Below, one piece after another: positions 25,405-34,585 of a stretch of DNA of 64,000 nucleotides (position 1 is its first letter; the number at the start of each line of letters is the position of its first letter). A program made the translations under genes and the position numbers. Location: positions 34,650-98,649 of the IMG/VR virus record IMGVR_UViG_3300008625_001464. One strand, written 5' to 3'. The stretch comes from a virus. The notes beneath the pieces are model-generated. The model made no database searches. It had not been told where the DNA came from and worked only from the letters and a program-made list of their open reading frames with translations.

Positions 25405-26802
25405 ATGAGTTTTGCTGATTATTTCAAGGAAGTGTTTTATAAAAGGTTGTTTCAACCCCAATTGCCAGCAACGAGACCTCGCAATAGAGCAGATTCTTTG
25501 TTAAAGGTATTCGAAATTCTGGACGAAAGAAGTAAGAATGGCCAAGATTTTTTTCGCATTGTAGAAACGGGTACTGCTAGAGCAGACCATGGCCATTTGT
25601 GCTTTGGCGGTGACGGATGCTGTACTTACATTTTTGATAAGTTTGTGAATCATTATGATGGTGAAGTATTATCCGTTGATATCAATGAAAAAAATTGTCG
25701 GTATTCCACCTCTATTACTTCACAGAAAACAGTATTATACCATCAAGACTCCGTGGAGATGCTTTGGTCAATGCCAGAAGCCGACAAGGTGGACCTTCTT
25801 TATTTGGACACCATTGATTTTGATCCTGAAAATCCGTATCCTTCTATGTCTCAATGTATGAAAGAGCTTTGTGCTGCTATGAAAAATTTAAGACCTGAGT
25901 CCATAGTCATTATCGATTCTCATGATCCGCTCTTTACGGGAGGAAAGATGTGCAAGAGCTTGTACGTCAAGAACTTTATGAGTGATATAAAAGCAGATCT
26001 ACTTTTTGAAGATTATCAAATTGGGTGGATTTTCGAAAGTGACGACACCAATATAGACGAAAAAGATACCAGTACGAATAAAAACGTCGATATGTCTGTA
26101 ATGACTGAGACTCGTCATGCCGCGGCTCAAGAATACGAATGGGCTGCGACAGTTGACTGGGTAGGACATGCTCTTCCTACTTTGAATCATTGGGTCGAGG
26201 AGAGGAATGATACAGAATATTGGTGCGGTGAATCGGGTGAAATGGCCAACCTAAATCAATTTTTTCTTAATGATGAAGATGTTTGGTTAAAATTTGCAAA
26301 AGAAATTCAGGATAAGACTTTGTTGGAAATTGGGGGGTCTTGTTTTGGAACAGTGGCTAGATGGAGCTTTATAAAGACTCGTATACATATTGAGCCGTTG
26401 TTACCGAAGATTAATCCTTTCCTTGAGAAAGCGCTCCAAGGCCGCGACTCCTGGTACAAGGATGTAATCGAGTATCCAGTTTGTGCCGAAGAATTTATAT
26501 CTGAGCTCGAAGATAGAATTGATGGGTGCATTTATACTAGAAATTGTCTTGATCACACCAAGAATCCCTGGGCAATTTTAGACAATATTGGTCGGTATGC
26601 TAAAAAGGGTTGTTATTTGTTATTGTGGACTGAAATAGCACACCTCGATGGTGGGGATGTTGGTCATATAGACATAACTCATAATCCTGAAGATTTAGAG
26701 AGCTATATCAAGAATTTGGGCTTTGAAATTATAAGACCAGTCGTTGTTGGGAATTTAGAGCATACACTAGAATATGGTTGTTTTGCCATAAAGAATGAGT
26801 AA
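25405..26802 (+). CDS. Bifunctional protein with two methyltransferase-like domains
   Basis: 465 aa. Residues 1-~215 form a class I SAM-dependent methyltransferase-like domain (IVETGTARADHGHLCF near 50-65, EVLSVDINEKNCRYS near 87-101, DLLYLDTIDFD near 130) and are clearly paralogous to the stand-alone protein at 33165. The C-terminal part (about 295-465) has its own methyltransferase-like start, TLLEIGGSCFGTVARW (about 305-320), and a DHTKNPWAILDNIGRY element typical of SAM methyltransferases acting after strand 4. A charged linker joins them. Such enzymes O- or N-methylate sugars in surface glycan loci. Substrates are unknown. Confidence 0.75.
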   Translation: MSFADYFKEVFYKRLFQPQLPATRPRNRADSLLKVFEILDERSKNGQDFFRIVETGTARADHGHLCFGGDGCCTYIFDKFVNHYDGEVLSVDINEKNCRYSTSITSQKTVLYHQDSVEMLWSMPEADKVDLLYLDTIDFDPENPYPSMSQCMKELCAAMKNLRPESIVIIDSHDPLFTGGKMCKSLYVKNFMSDIKADLLFEDYQIGWIFESDDTNIDEKDTSTNKNVDMSVMTETRHAAAQEYEWAATVDWVGHALPTLNHWVEERNDTEYWCGESGEMANLNQFFLNDEDVWLKFAKEIQDKTLLEIGGSCFGTVARWSFIKTRIHIEPLLPKINPFLEKALQGRDSWYKDVIEYPVCAEEFISELEDRIDGCIYTRNCLDHTKNPWAILDNIGRYAKKGCYLLLWTEIAHLDGGDVGHIDITHNPEDLESYIKNLGFEIIRPVVVGNLEHTLEYGCFAIKNE

Positions 26803-27580
26803 TATGGAATTTGAAACGATATATTGCAATTACGCTGATGAAAATTATGAGCATCATCAAAGAAACATGGTGAACCATGTGATTGAAAACGGTATATTCG
26901 ATTACGTTTGTGACTACACAAGGGAATGGCTTGTGACGACAGAATTTTATAAAGAAAATAAGTCCATTTTAGATAGAGAGCGCTTAGCTGGGTATATGCT
27001 ATGGAAACCGTTTATTATTTTAGACGTTTTAGAGAAAGCAAAAGAAAACCAGATTGTTGTTTATATGGACGTGGGTGATGTGCCCAACAAGGGTATTTCG
27101 GATTATGTAAAAAAATGGATGAAAAATAACGATTTATTAATTACGTTGGGCGGAAACAAAAATCGTCAAATGACGAAAAGAGACACCTTTATTTTAATGG
27201 ATTGTGAAGAAGAAAAATATTATAACGCTATTCAAGTCGAGGCGGGTTTCTTTGCAGCAAAGAAAACTACAAGTAATATTGCTTTTATTCGGGAGTGGCT
27301 AGAATATTGTAAGGATGAGAGAATACTAACAGATATTCCAAACCAGCTCGGCGTCTCTAATTTTGATGAGTTTATAGATCATCGTCATGATCAAAGTATT
27401 TTGTCACTTTTACAAGTAAAATATAATATCCAAACATCTTCTAAGCATAGAGGATACGTGGGGTTTAACGTTAATATGCACAAAAAGGGTCACAAGTACG
27501 CAAATGGCGGGTCTAGTATTGGGACATCTGGGATATTTTCCCATTGGAATAATCGTGGGGAGTGGAGAGCAGAAGAATGA
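26795..27580 (+). CDS. Putative glycosyltransferase
   Basis: 261 aa, overlapping the preceding gene by 8 bases. It has a candidate metal site VVYMDVGDVPNK (about 87-98), a preceding RLAGYMLWKPFIILDVL block, and late HRHDQSILSLLQVKY (about 194-208), a pattern found in capsule and lipid-glycan GT-A transferases of poorly characterised families. A family number cannot be assigned with confidence. Position inside an unbroken run of glycan genes supports the call. Confidence 0.65.
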   Translation: MSNMEFETIYCNYADENYEHHQRNMVNHVIENGIFDYVCDYTREWLVTTEFYKENKSILDRERLAGYMLWKPFIILDVLEKAKENQIVVYMDVGDVPNKGISDYVKKWMKNNDLLITLGGNKNRQMTKRDTFILMDCEEEKYYNAIQVEAGFFAAKKTTSNIAFIREWLEYCKDERILTDIPNQLGVSNFDEFIDHRHDQSILSLLQVKYNIQTSSKHRGYVGFNVNMHKKGHKYANGGSSIGTSGIFSHWNNRGEWRAEE

Positions 27581-27903
27581 GTAGTGATAAAAAGACATAT
27601 GTGTTTGATTTGGATAATACGCTATGCGACACGAAGCGAAACGCTGATGATACAGCGTGGGGGTATTTAGACTCTAAGCCACATCTCGACAGAATAGAGA
27701 GAGTAAATGAGCTGTTTCAACAAGGTCACACAATCATTATAGAGACAGCTCGTGGCTCGTTTTCCAAGGTTAATTGGTATATCCAGACCCATGAGCAATT
27801 AACGTCGTGGGGCCTGAAATTCCATCAGTTAAGAACGGGCGTAAAATTTGCTGCCGACTATTTTATTGATGACAAGGCAATAAATTCAGAGGAGTTTTTT
27901 TAG
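27577..27903 (+). CDS. Small HAD-superfamily phosphatase
   Basis: 108 aa from ATG 27577, in an ATGA overlap with the previous gene. HAD motif 1 is VFDLDNTLC (9-17), the nucleophile being the first Asp of DLD. Motif 2 may be IIIETARG (near 53), and the last motif is ADYFIDDKAIN (about 93-103). It has no cap domain and resembles capsule-locus HAD phosphatases. It may dephosphorylate a sugar or glycerol phosphate intermediate. It could supply the phosphatase missing from the heptose set, but it does not look like GmhB itself. Confidence 0.78.
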   Translation: MSSDKKTYVFDLDNTLCDTKRNADDTAWGYLDSKPHLDRIERVNELFQQGHTIIIETARGSFSKVNWYIQTHEQLTSWGLKFHQLRTGVKFAADYFIDDKAINSEEFF

Positions 27904-29240
27904 TGGCCGCCGAGATAGCAGCTTCGAATAGGCACATACCACTTTTCAAAAAGACCTATTATGGTTTAGTTCCTTTTGAGAGACGATACGGAAGCGCTTT
28001 CGATAAGACTTACAAGTTCTTATGCGAGTCTGAGTCATGGACTTTGCAGAGACTTCTAGATTATCAACACGTCCAATTTAAGCTACTCATTTCTCATGTG
28101 TATAAGAACGTTCCATATTATAGGCGTTTAATGAATGAAAGGGGTCTTACTATTGATTCGTTTCGAACCATCGAAGACCTTCATTTGCTGCCGTATCTTA
28201 CTAAAGAAATTATTAGAGACAATATTCAAGATCTAATCGCAACAAACATGAATGATCGCCCGGTCGAGTTTAGAACAAGCGGCTCAACAGGAAAGAAGTT
28301 AGTATTCTATGGCACTGACGATCTTTATAAAAAAGAAGCCGCGTTTATTTTAAGGGCTTTTCGCTCCCACGGTGCGACGATGTACGATAAGCCCAGTGTG
28401 TGGATACGAAGGTACGTTCCTAAGAACAATAACTCTCCGCTTTGGTATTACGATCATGAGCTCAGGCGCCTATACATGTCTGCTTACAATATCAATTCTG
28501 ATACCATCAAGGATTATGTCACAGAGATTAATCGAAAGAAATATCACACTTTAGTTGGCTACCCGTCAAGCATCTATATTTTTGCATGTATGTGCGAAGA
28601 ATCAGGCTTATATCCGGCCGGTATAGAGGCAATCCATGTAGCATCAGAAAAAATGCTGGATAAATGGAAAGACAAAATCGAAGAAGTTTTTGGGATAATT
28701 CCAAAGGCTCATTATGGTATGCAGGAAAAAGTTGTATTGCACCATCAGACGTCGCATTCGACTGCTTATATCGAAAATTTTGAGTATGGCATTACTGAAT
28801 TTGATAATACCGAAGGTCAAAATGTTATTGTAGGTACAGGATTTTTAAATTACTATATGCCTTTTATTCGATATCGCACAAGTGATGTGGGGATACTGAA
28901 CCCGGATGGGGCCCCCTATCGTATGTTAGATATCGATGGAAGATGTGACGATATTCTTGTTTCAAAAAATGGTGCCCGCCTTCCTGGTGTTAATTTTTAT
29001 ACGATGATGTACAAGATTGACGGTGTAAAAATGTTCCAGATTATTCAGAAGACCAGGGAAACAATCGAATTTCTTTTAGTGCCCAATGAACACTACACAG
29101 AGGAAACGATATTAGAAATAACAACAGGCTTAAAACAGAGATTAGGAAATTTAGATATTAGTGTTCAAGTAGTCGAGAAAATCAAAAGAAGCCACGATAC
29201 TGGCAAAATCAGGTGCATATTCAATGAGTGTGAAAGCTAA
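27903..29240 (+). CDS. CapK/PaaK-like adenylate-forming ligase
   Basis: 445 aa with GTG start overlapping the previous stop (TAGTG). The P-loop-like FRTSGSTGKKLVFYGT (about 121-136) is the AMP-binding motif of phenylacetate-CoA ligase-type enzymes. The early FKLLISHVYKNVPYYRRLM block (about 59-77) is typical of CapK proteins, and IRYRTSDVG and DIDGRCDDIL (about 322-350) are the A5-A7 region. CapK homologues are common in capsule loci, where their carboxylate substrates are mostly unknown. Next to an aminotransferase it could activate an acid to acylate an amino sugar (inference). Confidence 0.88.
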   Translation: MAAEIAASNRHIPLFKKTYYGLVPFERRYGSAFDKTYKFLCESESWTLQRLLDYQHVQFKLLISHVYKNVPYYRRLMNERGLTIDSFRTIEDLHLLPYLTKEIIRDNIQDLIATNMNDRPVEFRTSGSTGKKLVFYGTDDLYKKEAAFILRAFRSHGATMYDKPSVWIRRYVPKNNNSPLWYYDHELRRLYMSAYNINSDTIKDYVTEINRKKYHTLVGYPSSIYIFACMCEESGLYPAGIEAIHVASEKMLDKWKDKIEEVFGIIPKAHYGMQEKVVLHHQTSHSTAYIENFEYGITEFDNTEGQNVIVGTGFLNYYMPFIRYRTSDVGILNPDGAPYRMLDIDGRCDDILVSKNGARLPGVNFYTMMYKIDGVKMFQIIQKTRETIEFLLVPNEHYTEETILEITTGLKQRLGNLDISVQVVEKIKRSHDTGKIRCIFNECES

Positions 29241-30282
29241 AAAGCGGGTGATGTCTTTAGAGCCCTACAACGTCGGAAAACGATTTGAATTACCCGTTGG
29301 GTGGGAATGCTTTGATTGGAATGAATCTGCATTTCCTCCAACTCCTCATGTTCGTAATGCTATTGAAGAGTTCATGAAAAGTGGCAAGATGGAAAAATAT
29401 CCGGATATTTCAAATAAGCGTTTAAAGGAAGAACTTTCTCTTTATGTGAATTTACCCACAAGTCATATTGAGGCCTATAATGGGTCTGACGCTGCACTAA
29501 GGGATATTTTTGCGGTTTTCGTAGATGAAGAAACACGGGTCCTATCCTATCAACCCTCATACACTCAGGTGGATACCTTTATTGTTCTCAATACAGAGCA
29601 TTATACGCAGGTACAAATCGAAGACCCTTTAGGCAATCATGTTTATGACTTTAGTCACTGTGCAAATTACGACGTGGTGTATCTTGTAACTCCCAACAAT
29701 CCCACTGGAAAGACGATTTCACTTTCCGTGATTACTTCATTAGTGGAAAAATATAGAGAGACTTTGTTTGTAGTAGACGAAGCGTATTACGAATATTCAG
29801 GTATTTCATGTTCAGACTTGGTTTTAGAGCATGAAAATCTTTTAGTAATAAGAACGTTTTCTAAGGCATTCGGCTTAGCAGCCCTTAGGTTAGGGTATGT
29901 GCTTGGACATCCTTCTTCTTTGTTCTTGTTAAGAAAAATTAAAAATGGGAAGAGCGTTAATGCACTTTCTCAAGTGGCTGGTATAGCTTGTTTGGAGGAC
30001 TTATCATATCTCCATGCTCGTGTTAGTGAAATAAAGGAATCAAAAAGAGCGTTCATCGAAGGAGTAAACAGGTTTCCAGGTTTTTATGCCTTAGAAAGTG
30101 AAGCGAATTTTGTTTTACTTCGAGTACCAGATGTTTCTTCTTTTATTGACACCATGACACAAAACAAGATTGTAGTTCGTGATCGCAGCTATATAACAAA
30201 TTTAGAAAATTGTGTTAGAATCACTATTGGATCATTGGTTCATGTGGATAACATTTTGAATATAATAGAGCGGAGCACATAG
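29224..30282 (+). CDS. PLP-dependent aminotransferase, HisC-like (class I/II)
   Basis: 352 aa, the usual length for histidinol-phosphate aminotransferase-like enzymes. It has YNGSDAALRDIF (about 80-91), VTPNNPTGKT (about 155-164), VVDEAYYEY (about 182-190) and TFSKAFGLAALRLGY (about 211-225) with the PLP-binding Lys in SKAFG. It overlaps the CapK-like gene by 17 bases. In glycan loci such proteins aminate keto-alcohol phosphates or make amino acid-like decorations rather than histidine. No other his gene is present, so a biosynthetic role for histidine is unlikely. Confidence 0.88.
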   Translation: MSVKAKKRVMSLEPYNVGKRFELPVGWECFDWNESAFPPTPHVRNAIEEFMKSGKMEKYPDISNKRLKEELSLYVNLPTSHIEAYNGSDAALRDIFAVFVDEETRVLSYQPSYTQVDTFIVLNTEHYTQVQIEDPLGNHVYDFSHCANYDVVYLVTPNNPTGKTISLSVITSLVEKYRETLFVVDEAYYEYSGISCSDLVLEHENLLVIRTFSKAFGLAALRLGYVLGHPSSLFLLRKIKNGKSVNALSQVAGIACLEDLSYLHARVSEIKESKRAFIEGVNRFPGFYALESEANFVLLRVPDVSSFIDTMTQNKIVVRDRSYITNLENCVRITIGSLVHVDNILNIIERST

Positions 30283-31511
30283 TGGATATTTCTTTTATAG
30301 GTCTTGGGAAGCTAGGGCTACCCTTGGCATGCTGTCTTGCCAAGTCAAAAAACAGAGTGCTGTGTGTTGATAAAAATGAACATGTATTAGACAAATTAAA
30401 TCGTAAGACGCTTCCTTTTTTTGAGCCTGGATTAGAAGAGCTTTTGCTTGAGGTGAGTCCAAATATAATAGGCTTTACTGATTCATATTTTCGAGCAATC
30501 AATGAGACAAATGCGACAATAATTTTAGTGAACACACAATTGGGCGATGATGGATATGCATCTGACTTTGTGGAGTCCGCACTTTCCGATATTGCTTTAA
30601 ATCTTCGAATGAGCGATAAGCCGTATCATACAATCGTACTGTCTTCTACAATATTACCCAGTACAATCAAGACAAAGCTAATTCCTCTAGTAGAGAAAAT
30701 TTCTAAAAGAAAGTATAAAGAAGGTTTCGGTTTCTCATACGTTCCAGATTTTGTGCGGTTAGGCGCTGTTATTCAAGATTTTAGAAATCCAGAATTTTTC
30801 TTGATAGGTGCGAATTGTGATTATGATTATAACGTAACAAAAGAGATTTTTGAAGGCTTACATGAAAATGATCCTCCAAACTACAAGTTGACACTTGAAG
30901 AAGCAGAGATTGCGAAAGTGGGATTAAACGCTTTTATTGTTAGCAAAATTACATTTGCAAATTTTCTTGGCCGGTTATGCGATGATTTAGAAAATGTTGA
31001 TATTCATAATATTACCGAAGCAATTGGAAATGATCGTAGAATTTCTCCGTTTTTCTTTCGATCGGGAGCGCCATATGGCGGAACATGCTTCCCACGTGAT
31101 ACATGGGCCTTTATAAGATTTGCCCAAGACCGTGGTTATCAAGCGAAAAATTTAATATTTGCCGATGAAGTTAATGAAATGGTTTACCAAGACATCTTGA
31201 AGAAAGCATCGAGATTTGAGCGCATAGGAATTTTGGGATTGTCGTTTAAACCAAATTCACCAGTTACGATTGGGTCACCGTCCGTTCGATTGATAAAGGA
31301 CCTCAAAAAACTTGGGAAGCAAGTTTATACATTCGACCCACTTTTGGAAACATACGAAAATTTAGATGATGAAGTGACAGCATGCAAAAGCCCACAGGCA
31401 TGTGTCGATTGTTCTGACGTAGCAGTTGTAATGCACTATGATTTGAGATATAATGGATTATCATTTTTTGATACCAAAATTATCGACGTTTGGGGTATTG
31501 GTAATGAGTGA
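30282..31511 (+). CDS. ugd: UDP-glucose/GDP-mannose dehydrogenase family enzyme
   Basis: 409 aa, GTG start overlapping the previous stop. An N-terminal NAD-binding site FIGLGKLGLPLA (5-16), a central FFLIGAN and EAEIAKVGLNAFIVSKITFANFL helix, and the active-site GAPYGGTCFPRDT (about 261-273) with the catalytic Cys are all present. The C-terminal UDP-binding domain (IGILGLSFKPNSP near 314) is complete. It oxidises a nucleotide hexose to the uronic acid, giving the glycan a negative charge. UDP-Glc and GDP-Man specificities cannot be separated by eye. Confidence 0.9.
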   Translation: MDISFIGLGKLGLPLACCLAKSKNRVLCVDKNEHVLDKLNRKTLPFFEPGLEELLLEVSPNIIGFTDSYFRAINETNATIILVNTQLGDDGYASDFVESALSDIALNLRMSDKPYHTIVLSSTILPSTIKTKLIPLVEKISKRKYKEGFGFSYVPDFVRLGAVIQDFRNPEFFLIGANCDYDYNVTKEIFEGLHENDPPNYKLTLEEAEIAKVGLNAFIVSKITFANFLGRLCDDLENVDIHNITEAIGNDRRISPFFFRSGAPYGGTCFPRDTWAFIRFAQDRGYQAKNLIFADEVNEMVYQDILKKASRFERIGILGLSFKPNSPVTIGSPSVRLIKDLKKLGKQVYTFDPLLETYENLDDEVTACKSPQACVDCSDVAVVMHYDLRYNGLSFFDTKIIDVWGIGNE

Positions 31512-31520
31512 GGATGAATC

Positions 31521-32372
31521 GTGCACAGTATTATATTGACCATCCATAATGGCGCGAGACGTATGGCTGATGGCGAAATATTACTGGAAAGAGTGCTAGA
31601 TGGTCTCATCAATAATTCGGTGGGCGATTATGAATTATTATGTATGCTGGATGGATGTACCGACGGTTCAGAATTAATTGTTGAAAAATATATTGATTCG
31701 AGTAAGCACTTAGACATTCGTGCAATTATCACACCAGACATATATGAGCTTCGAACAAATAACGTTGGATTTAAAGCGTCGAAAGGTGAGTATGTCATAG
31801 TCGTTCAGGATGATCAAATTGTGACAGAGCCCGGATGGAACCGGCGGATGCAAGAACCATTTGACGTATTTGATGATGTCTTCGCAGTAACTGCCAGAAC
31901 AGCGCACAATTGGATTTTGAATCCTAATAGCAAACATTTTGGAACAGATACGATTTTAGACAATTGTTGGTGTGATATTTTTCTAGCGACAGATCATGCT
32001 TATGGGTATCCTATACAGATGACAAATTATAAAAGAGATGAATTTGCTGTGAGAGGGACAGTTAACCGAGGACCCTTGATGATCAATCATAAAGATTTAA
32101 GAAGTATGAATTATCTCGATGATGAGTTCGCTCCTTGTGATATGGACGATCATGACTTAATGTTTAGAGCGTACAAACAACTTGGGAAAATTTGCGGCGG
32201 TTATCGAATTGGTGTTGAGTCAAAACCAGCCTGGAGTGGGTCGACAGTCAGCGGATCTGTACCGCCATGGGCGCTACGATCTCATCACAAAAATTGTAGA
32301 ATTTTTTATAGTAGAAACAAAGATGTCCTGACTGAACGTCGTATTGTGGAAAATCGTAGAATTACTCATTAA
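31521..32372 (+). CDS. GT2-like glycosyltransferase
   Basis: 283 aa from GTG 31521, with GAGGAT ahead. The start SIILTIHNGARRM (3-15) with LLCMLDGCTDGSELI (about 40-54) and the metal site VIVVQDDQIVTEPGW (about 92-106) define a GT-A fold of the GT2 type. Later HDLMFRAYKQLG (about 213-224) is comparable with the GT2 acceptor-side helix. Specificity is unknown. It is followed by a sulfotransferase gene. Confidence 0.82.
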   Translation: MHSIILTIHNGARRMADGEILLERVLDGLINNSVGDYELLCMLDGCTDGSELIVEKYIDSSKHLDIRAIITPDIYELRTNNVGFKASKGEYVIVVQDDQIVTEPGWNRRMQEPFDVFDDVFAVTARTAHNWILNPNSKHFGTDTILDNCWCDIFLATDHAYGYPIQMTNYKRDEFAVRGTVNRGPLMINHKDLRSMNYLDDEFAPCDMDDHDLMFRAYKQLGKICGGYRIGVESKPAWSGSTVSGSVPPWALRSHHKNCRIFYSRNKDVLTERRIVENRRITH

Positions 32373-32396
32373 AAATGGAGCAAGGATTTATAGACC

Positions 32397-33134
32397 ATGA
32401 TTGATCTAACCAGAGGATTTGTCTTTATTCACATTGGTAATTGTGCAGGGACAAGTATAGAATACTCCTTACGTGCTCCATCGACCGAGCTGGTCCCCTG
32501 GGATAACAAAGGCGCTACACAGCACCTTACATATTCTGAAATTAAACGCTGGTATTTGGTTCGAGCCTCCCGACCTGGCCCAATTGGTAAGCATTTGGTA
32601 CCAGATATATACGCTAAATTCGATAGCTTGTTTAAGTTTACAGTCATAAGAAACCCATGGGATAGAATGGTTGCGAAATATAGACATGAAGCAAGGCCTT
32701 GGAACCAGTGGCTCGAGATTTGCAAAAGCGGTGTGAAAGCAGGGCCCTCATTTAAAGAATTTCTTTTGGGGAGCAAAGATTGGAATGTTCATGATTTAAA
32801 CGACCCATTGTTCGACCACCGCCACTGGGCACCATTCCTTAATTGGTTTGGGAAAGATGACCTAAATTTTTATATAGGGTTTGATAATCTGGACGAAGAT
32901 TATCAAAAAGTGTGTGGAATACTGGGTATACAAGATGCTCCCTTAAAAGATTTATTTCCAGATATAGGCGGACCAATTAGGGCTCCAAATAGGAAATTAG
33001 ACGAAAGAGGTAATGCACGACGACATTACAGCTATTATTATGATCAAGAGTCAATAGATTTTATTGCAAAAAGATTTAAAGAAGACATTGATTTTTTTGG
33101 GTTTGAATTTGAAGACAAACGACATGCTAAATAA
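32397..33134 (+). CDS. Sulfotransferase (carbohydrate type, Sulfotransfer_2-like)
   Basis: 245 aa. The 5'-phosphosulfate-binding element is FVFIHIGNCAGTSIEYSL (8-25) and the 3'-phosphate-binding element is FKFTVIRNPWDRMVAKYRH (about 79-97), both typical of eukaryotic-like heparan/chondroitin sulfotransferases. The end (HYSYYYDQESIDFIAKRF, then DIDFFGFEF) is also characteristic of the family. It would transfer sulfate from PAPS to a sugar hydroxyl. No PAPS-making genes are visible, so PAPS must come from the host. It is cytoplasmic by absence of a signal peptide. Confidence 0.87.
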   Translation: MIDLTRGFVFIHIGNCAGTSIEYSLRAPSTELVPWDNKGATQHLTYSEIKRWYLVRASRPGPIGKHLVPDIYAKFDSLFKFTVIRNPWDRMVAKYRHEARPWNQWLEICKSGVKAGPSFKEFLLGSKDWNVHDLNDPLFDHRHWAPFLNWFGKDDLNFYIGFDNLDEDYQKVCGILGIQDAPLKDLFPDIGGPIRAPNRKLDERGNARRHYSYYYDQESIDFIAKRFKEDIDFFGFEFEDKRHAK

Positions 33135-33164
33135 TCATTGGATTGTTGAGAATAGGAGAATAAA

Positions 33165-33809
33165 ATGAGCTTTGCTGAGTATTTCAAGAAAGAGTTTTAT
33201 AACAGGCTGCTTAGTCCGAATCACCCTGCAACTGTGCCGCGTGATAGAGCGAGTTGTTTATTGAAGATATTTGAGTTACTAGATGAAAAAAAGAGTAATG
33301 GTCAAAATTATTTTCGTATAGTAGAAACGGGTACAACTCGTCCTGACCATGGACACTTGTGTTTTGGTGATGATGGGTGCGGTACTTACATTTTTGATAA
33401 ATTTGTAAACCATTATGATGGGGAAGTATTGTCTGTTGATATCGATGAAAAAAATTGTCGGTACTCTAATGCTCTGACATCTGAGAAAACGAAGGTATTC
33501 TGTCAAGATTCTGTTGAGATGTTATGGTCTTTACCCGTTGACTTTAAGATTGATTTTCTTTATCTCGATTCTTTTGATTTTTCCGCTGAAGACCCCCACC
33601 CTTCGATGCTTCATCATGTGAAGGAGCTTTGCGCTGTTATGAAAAATTTAAATCCAGGTGCTTTAATTGTGGTTGATGATCATAACGTCGTTGATGATGA
33701 GTCTTCGCCAGAGGGTAAAATAGGAAAAGGCTCTTATGTAAAAGACTTCATGTGTAATATAGGCGCGGAGCTGCTTTTTGAAGGATACCAGATTGGGTGG
33801 AAGCTGTGA
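33165..33809 (+). CDS. Class I SAM-dependent methyltransferase-like protein
   Basis: 214 aa with TAGGAG ahead. It is a paralogue of the N-terminal domain of the protein at 25405: the same MSFA-[DE]-YFK start, VETGTTRPDHGHLCFGDDG (about 51-69), GEVLSVDIDEKNCRYS (about 86-101) and DFLYLDSFDFS. The active part probably binds SAM at the ETGT loop and the acidic VDIDE strand. Its loss or gain of the C-terminal partner domain distinguishes it from the paralogue. Substrate unknown; a sugar is likely from context. Confidence 0.75.
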   Translation: MSFAEYFKKEFYNRLLSPNHPATVPRDRASCLLKIFELLDEKKSNGQNYFRIVETGTTRPDHGHLCFGDDGCGTYIFDKFVNHYDGEVLSVDIDEKNCRYSNALTSEKTKVFCQDSVEMLWSLPVDFKIDFLYLDSFDFSAEDPHPSMLHHVKELCAVMKNLNPGALIVVDDHNVVDDESSPEGKIGKGSYVKDFMCNIGAELLFEGYQIGWKL

Positions 33810-34585
33810 CTTGGGGCCCCACTATAGTCTATTATCTAGATGAGCTTAAAATTGCTTATATAGAGATAAAAAAAGCCGGTTGCACGACTGTCAAGACCTC
33901 CCTTGCGAATTATCTTCTTGAAATTGCTGGGGGGTTAGGCCATCACCAAAAATATAAGCCCAATATAGACGGTGTTGATTACAATTACGGAACATCGATT
34001 CATGATGAGTATTTTACGTGGGCCGGGCAATGGAACAGAGTCCAGTCTTTAGGTGATGATTGGACTGTGTTTACTATTGCAAGAGAACCAATCGAGAGGT
34101 TTGTTTCTGCATTCTATTCCAACGCAGATAGACCATTTTTATACTCGGATATTAACGAGTATATTACAAATCATTTCTTATATGAAGATGGTTTACTTTC
34201 GACCGTGGGCCACAAAAAAATAAATTTGCATAAATTTCGAGAGGATGGTCATATAGTACCGCAGCACAAAATTTTAGCCAACGTCTCGGCGCGCATCGAC
34301 TATATAGGGCACTTAGATGATATGGATTCAGCTTCACATTACATAAGCAGCGTTATACGTGATGATAATTTTAAGTTTGTTCATGCAAATGCCCGTCCAT
34401 TAAAAAAGCTCAGCGATGATCGCTTTGGACAACCTCGCGAGAAACGGAATTTCGGATGGCCCCGCTTGACAAAAGAGTCATTGGATATTTTGTTAGAGTT
34501 TGGATATAGACAAGATTATGAACTTTTTGATAGGTACGATCCGGAAAAATGGTTACACAATGTATGGGACGGAATTATAAGATAG
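33806..34585 (+). CDS. Second sulfotransferase-like protein
   Basis: 259 aa from GTG 33806, which overlaps the previous stop as GTGA (an earlier in-frame GTG lies at 33797). AYIEIKKAGCTTVKTSLANY (about 14-33) is the 5'-phosphosulfate loop and WTVFTIAREPIERFVSAFYS (about 86-105) the 3'-phosphate site, as in chondroitin/HNK-1-type sulfotransferases. A C-terminal IDYIGHLDDMDSA segment is also typical. It is clearly not a recent copy of the sulfotransferase at 32397. Two distinct enzymes suggest two sulfation positions. Confidence 0.82.
   Translation: MTWGPTIVYYLDELKIAYIEIKKAGCTTVKTSLANYLLEIAGGLGHHQKYKPNIDGVDYNYGTSIHDEYFTWAGQWNRVQSLGDDWTVFTIAREPIERFVSAFYSNADRPFLYSDINEYITNHFLYEDGLLSTVGHKKINLHKFREDGHIVPQHKILANVSARIDYIGHLDDMDSASHYISSVIRDDNFKFVHANARPLKKLSDDRFGQPREKRNFGWPRLTKESLDILLEFGYRQDYELFDRYDPEKWLHNVWDGIIR

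Noticed and set aside
29224-30282. Histidine biosynthesis aminotransferase (hisC) proper
   Set aside because: No other his genes; the gene overlaps a CapK-like ligase and sits inside a glycan locus, so a different substrate is more likely.
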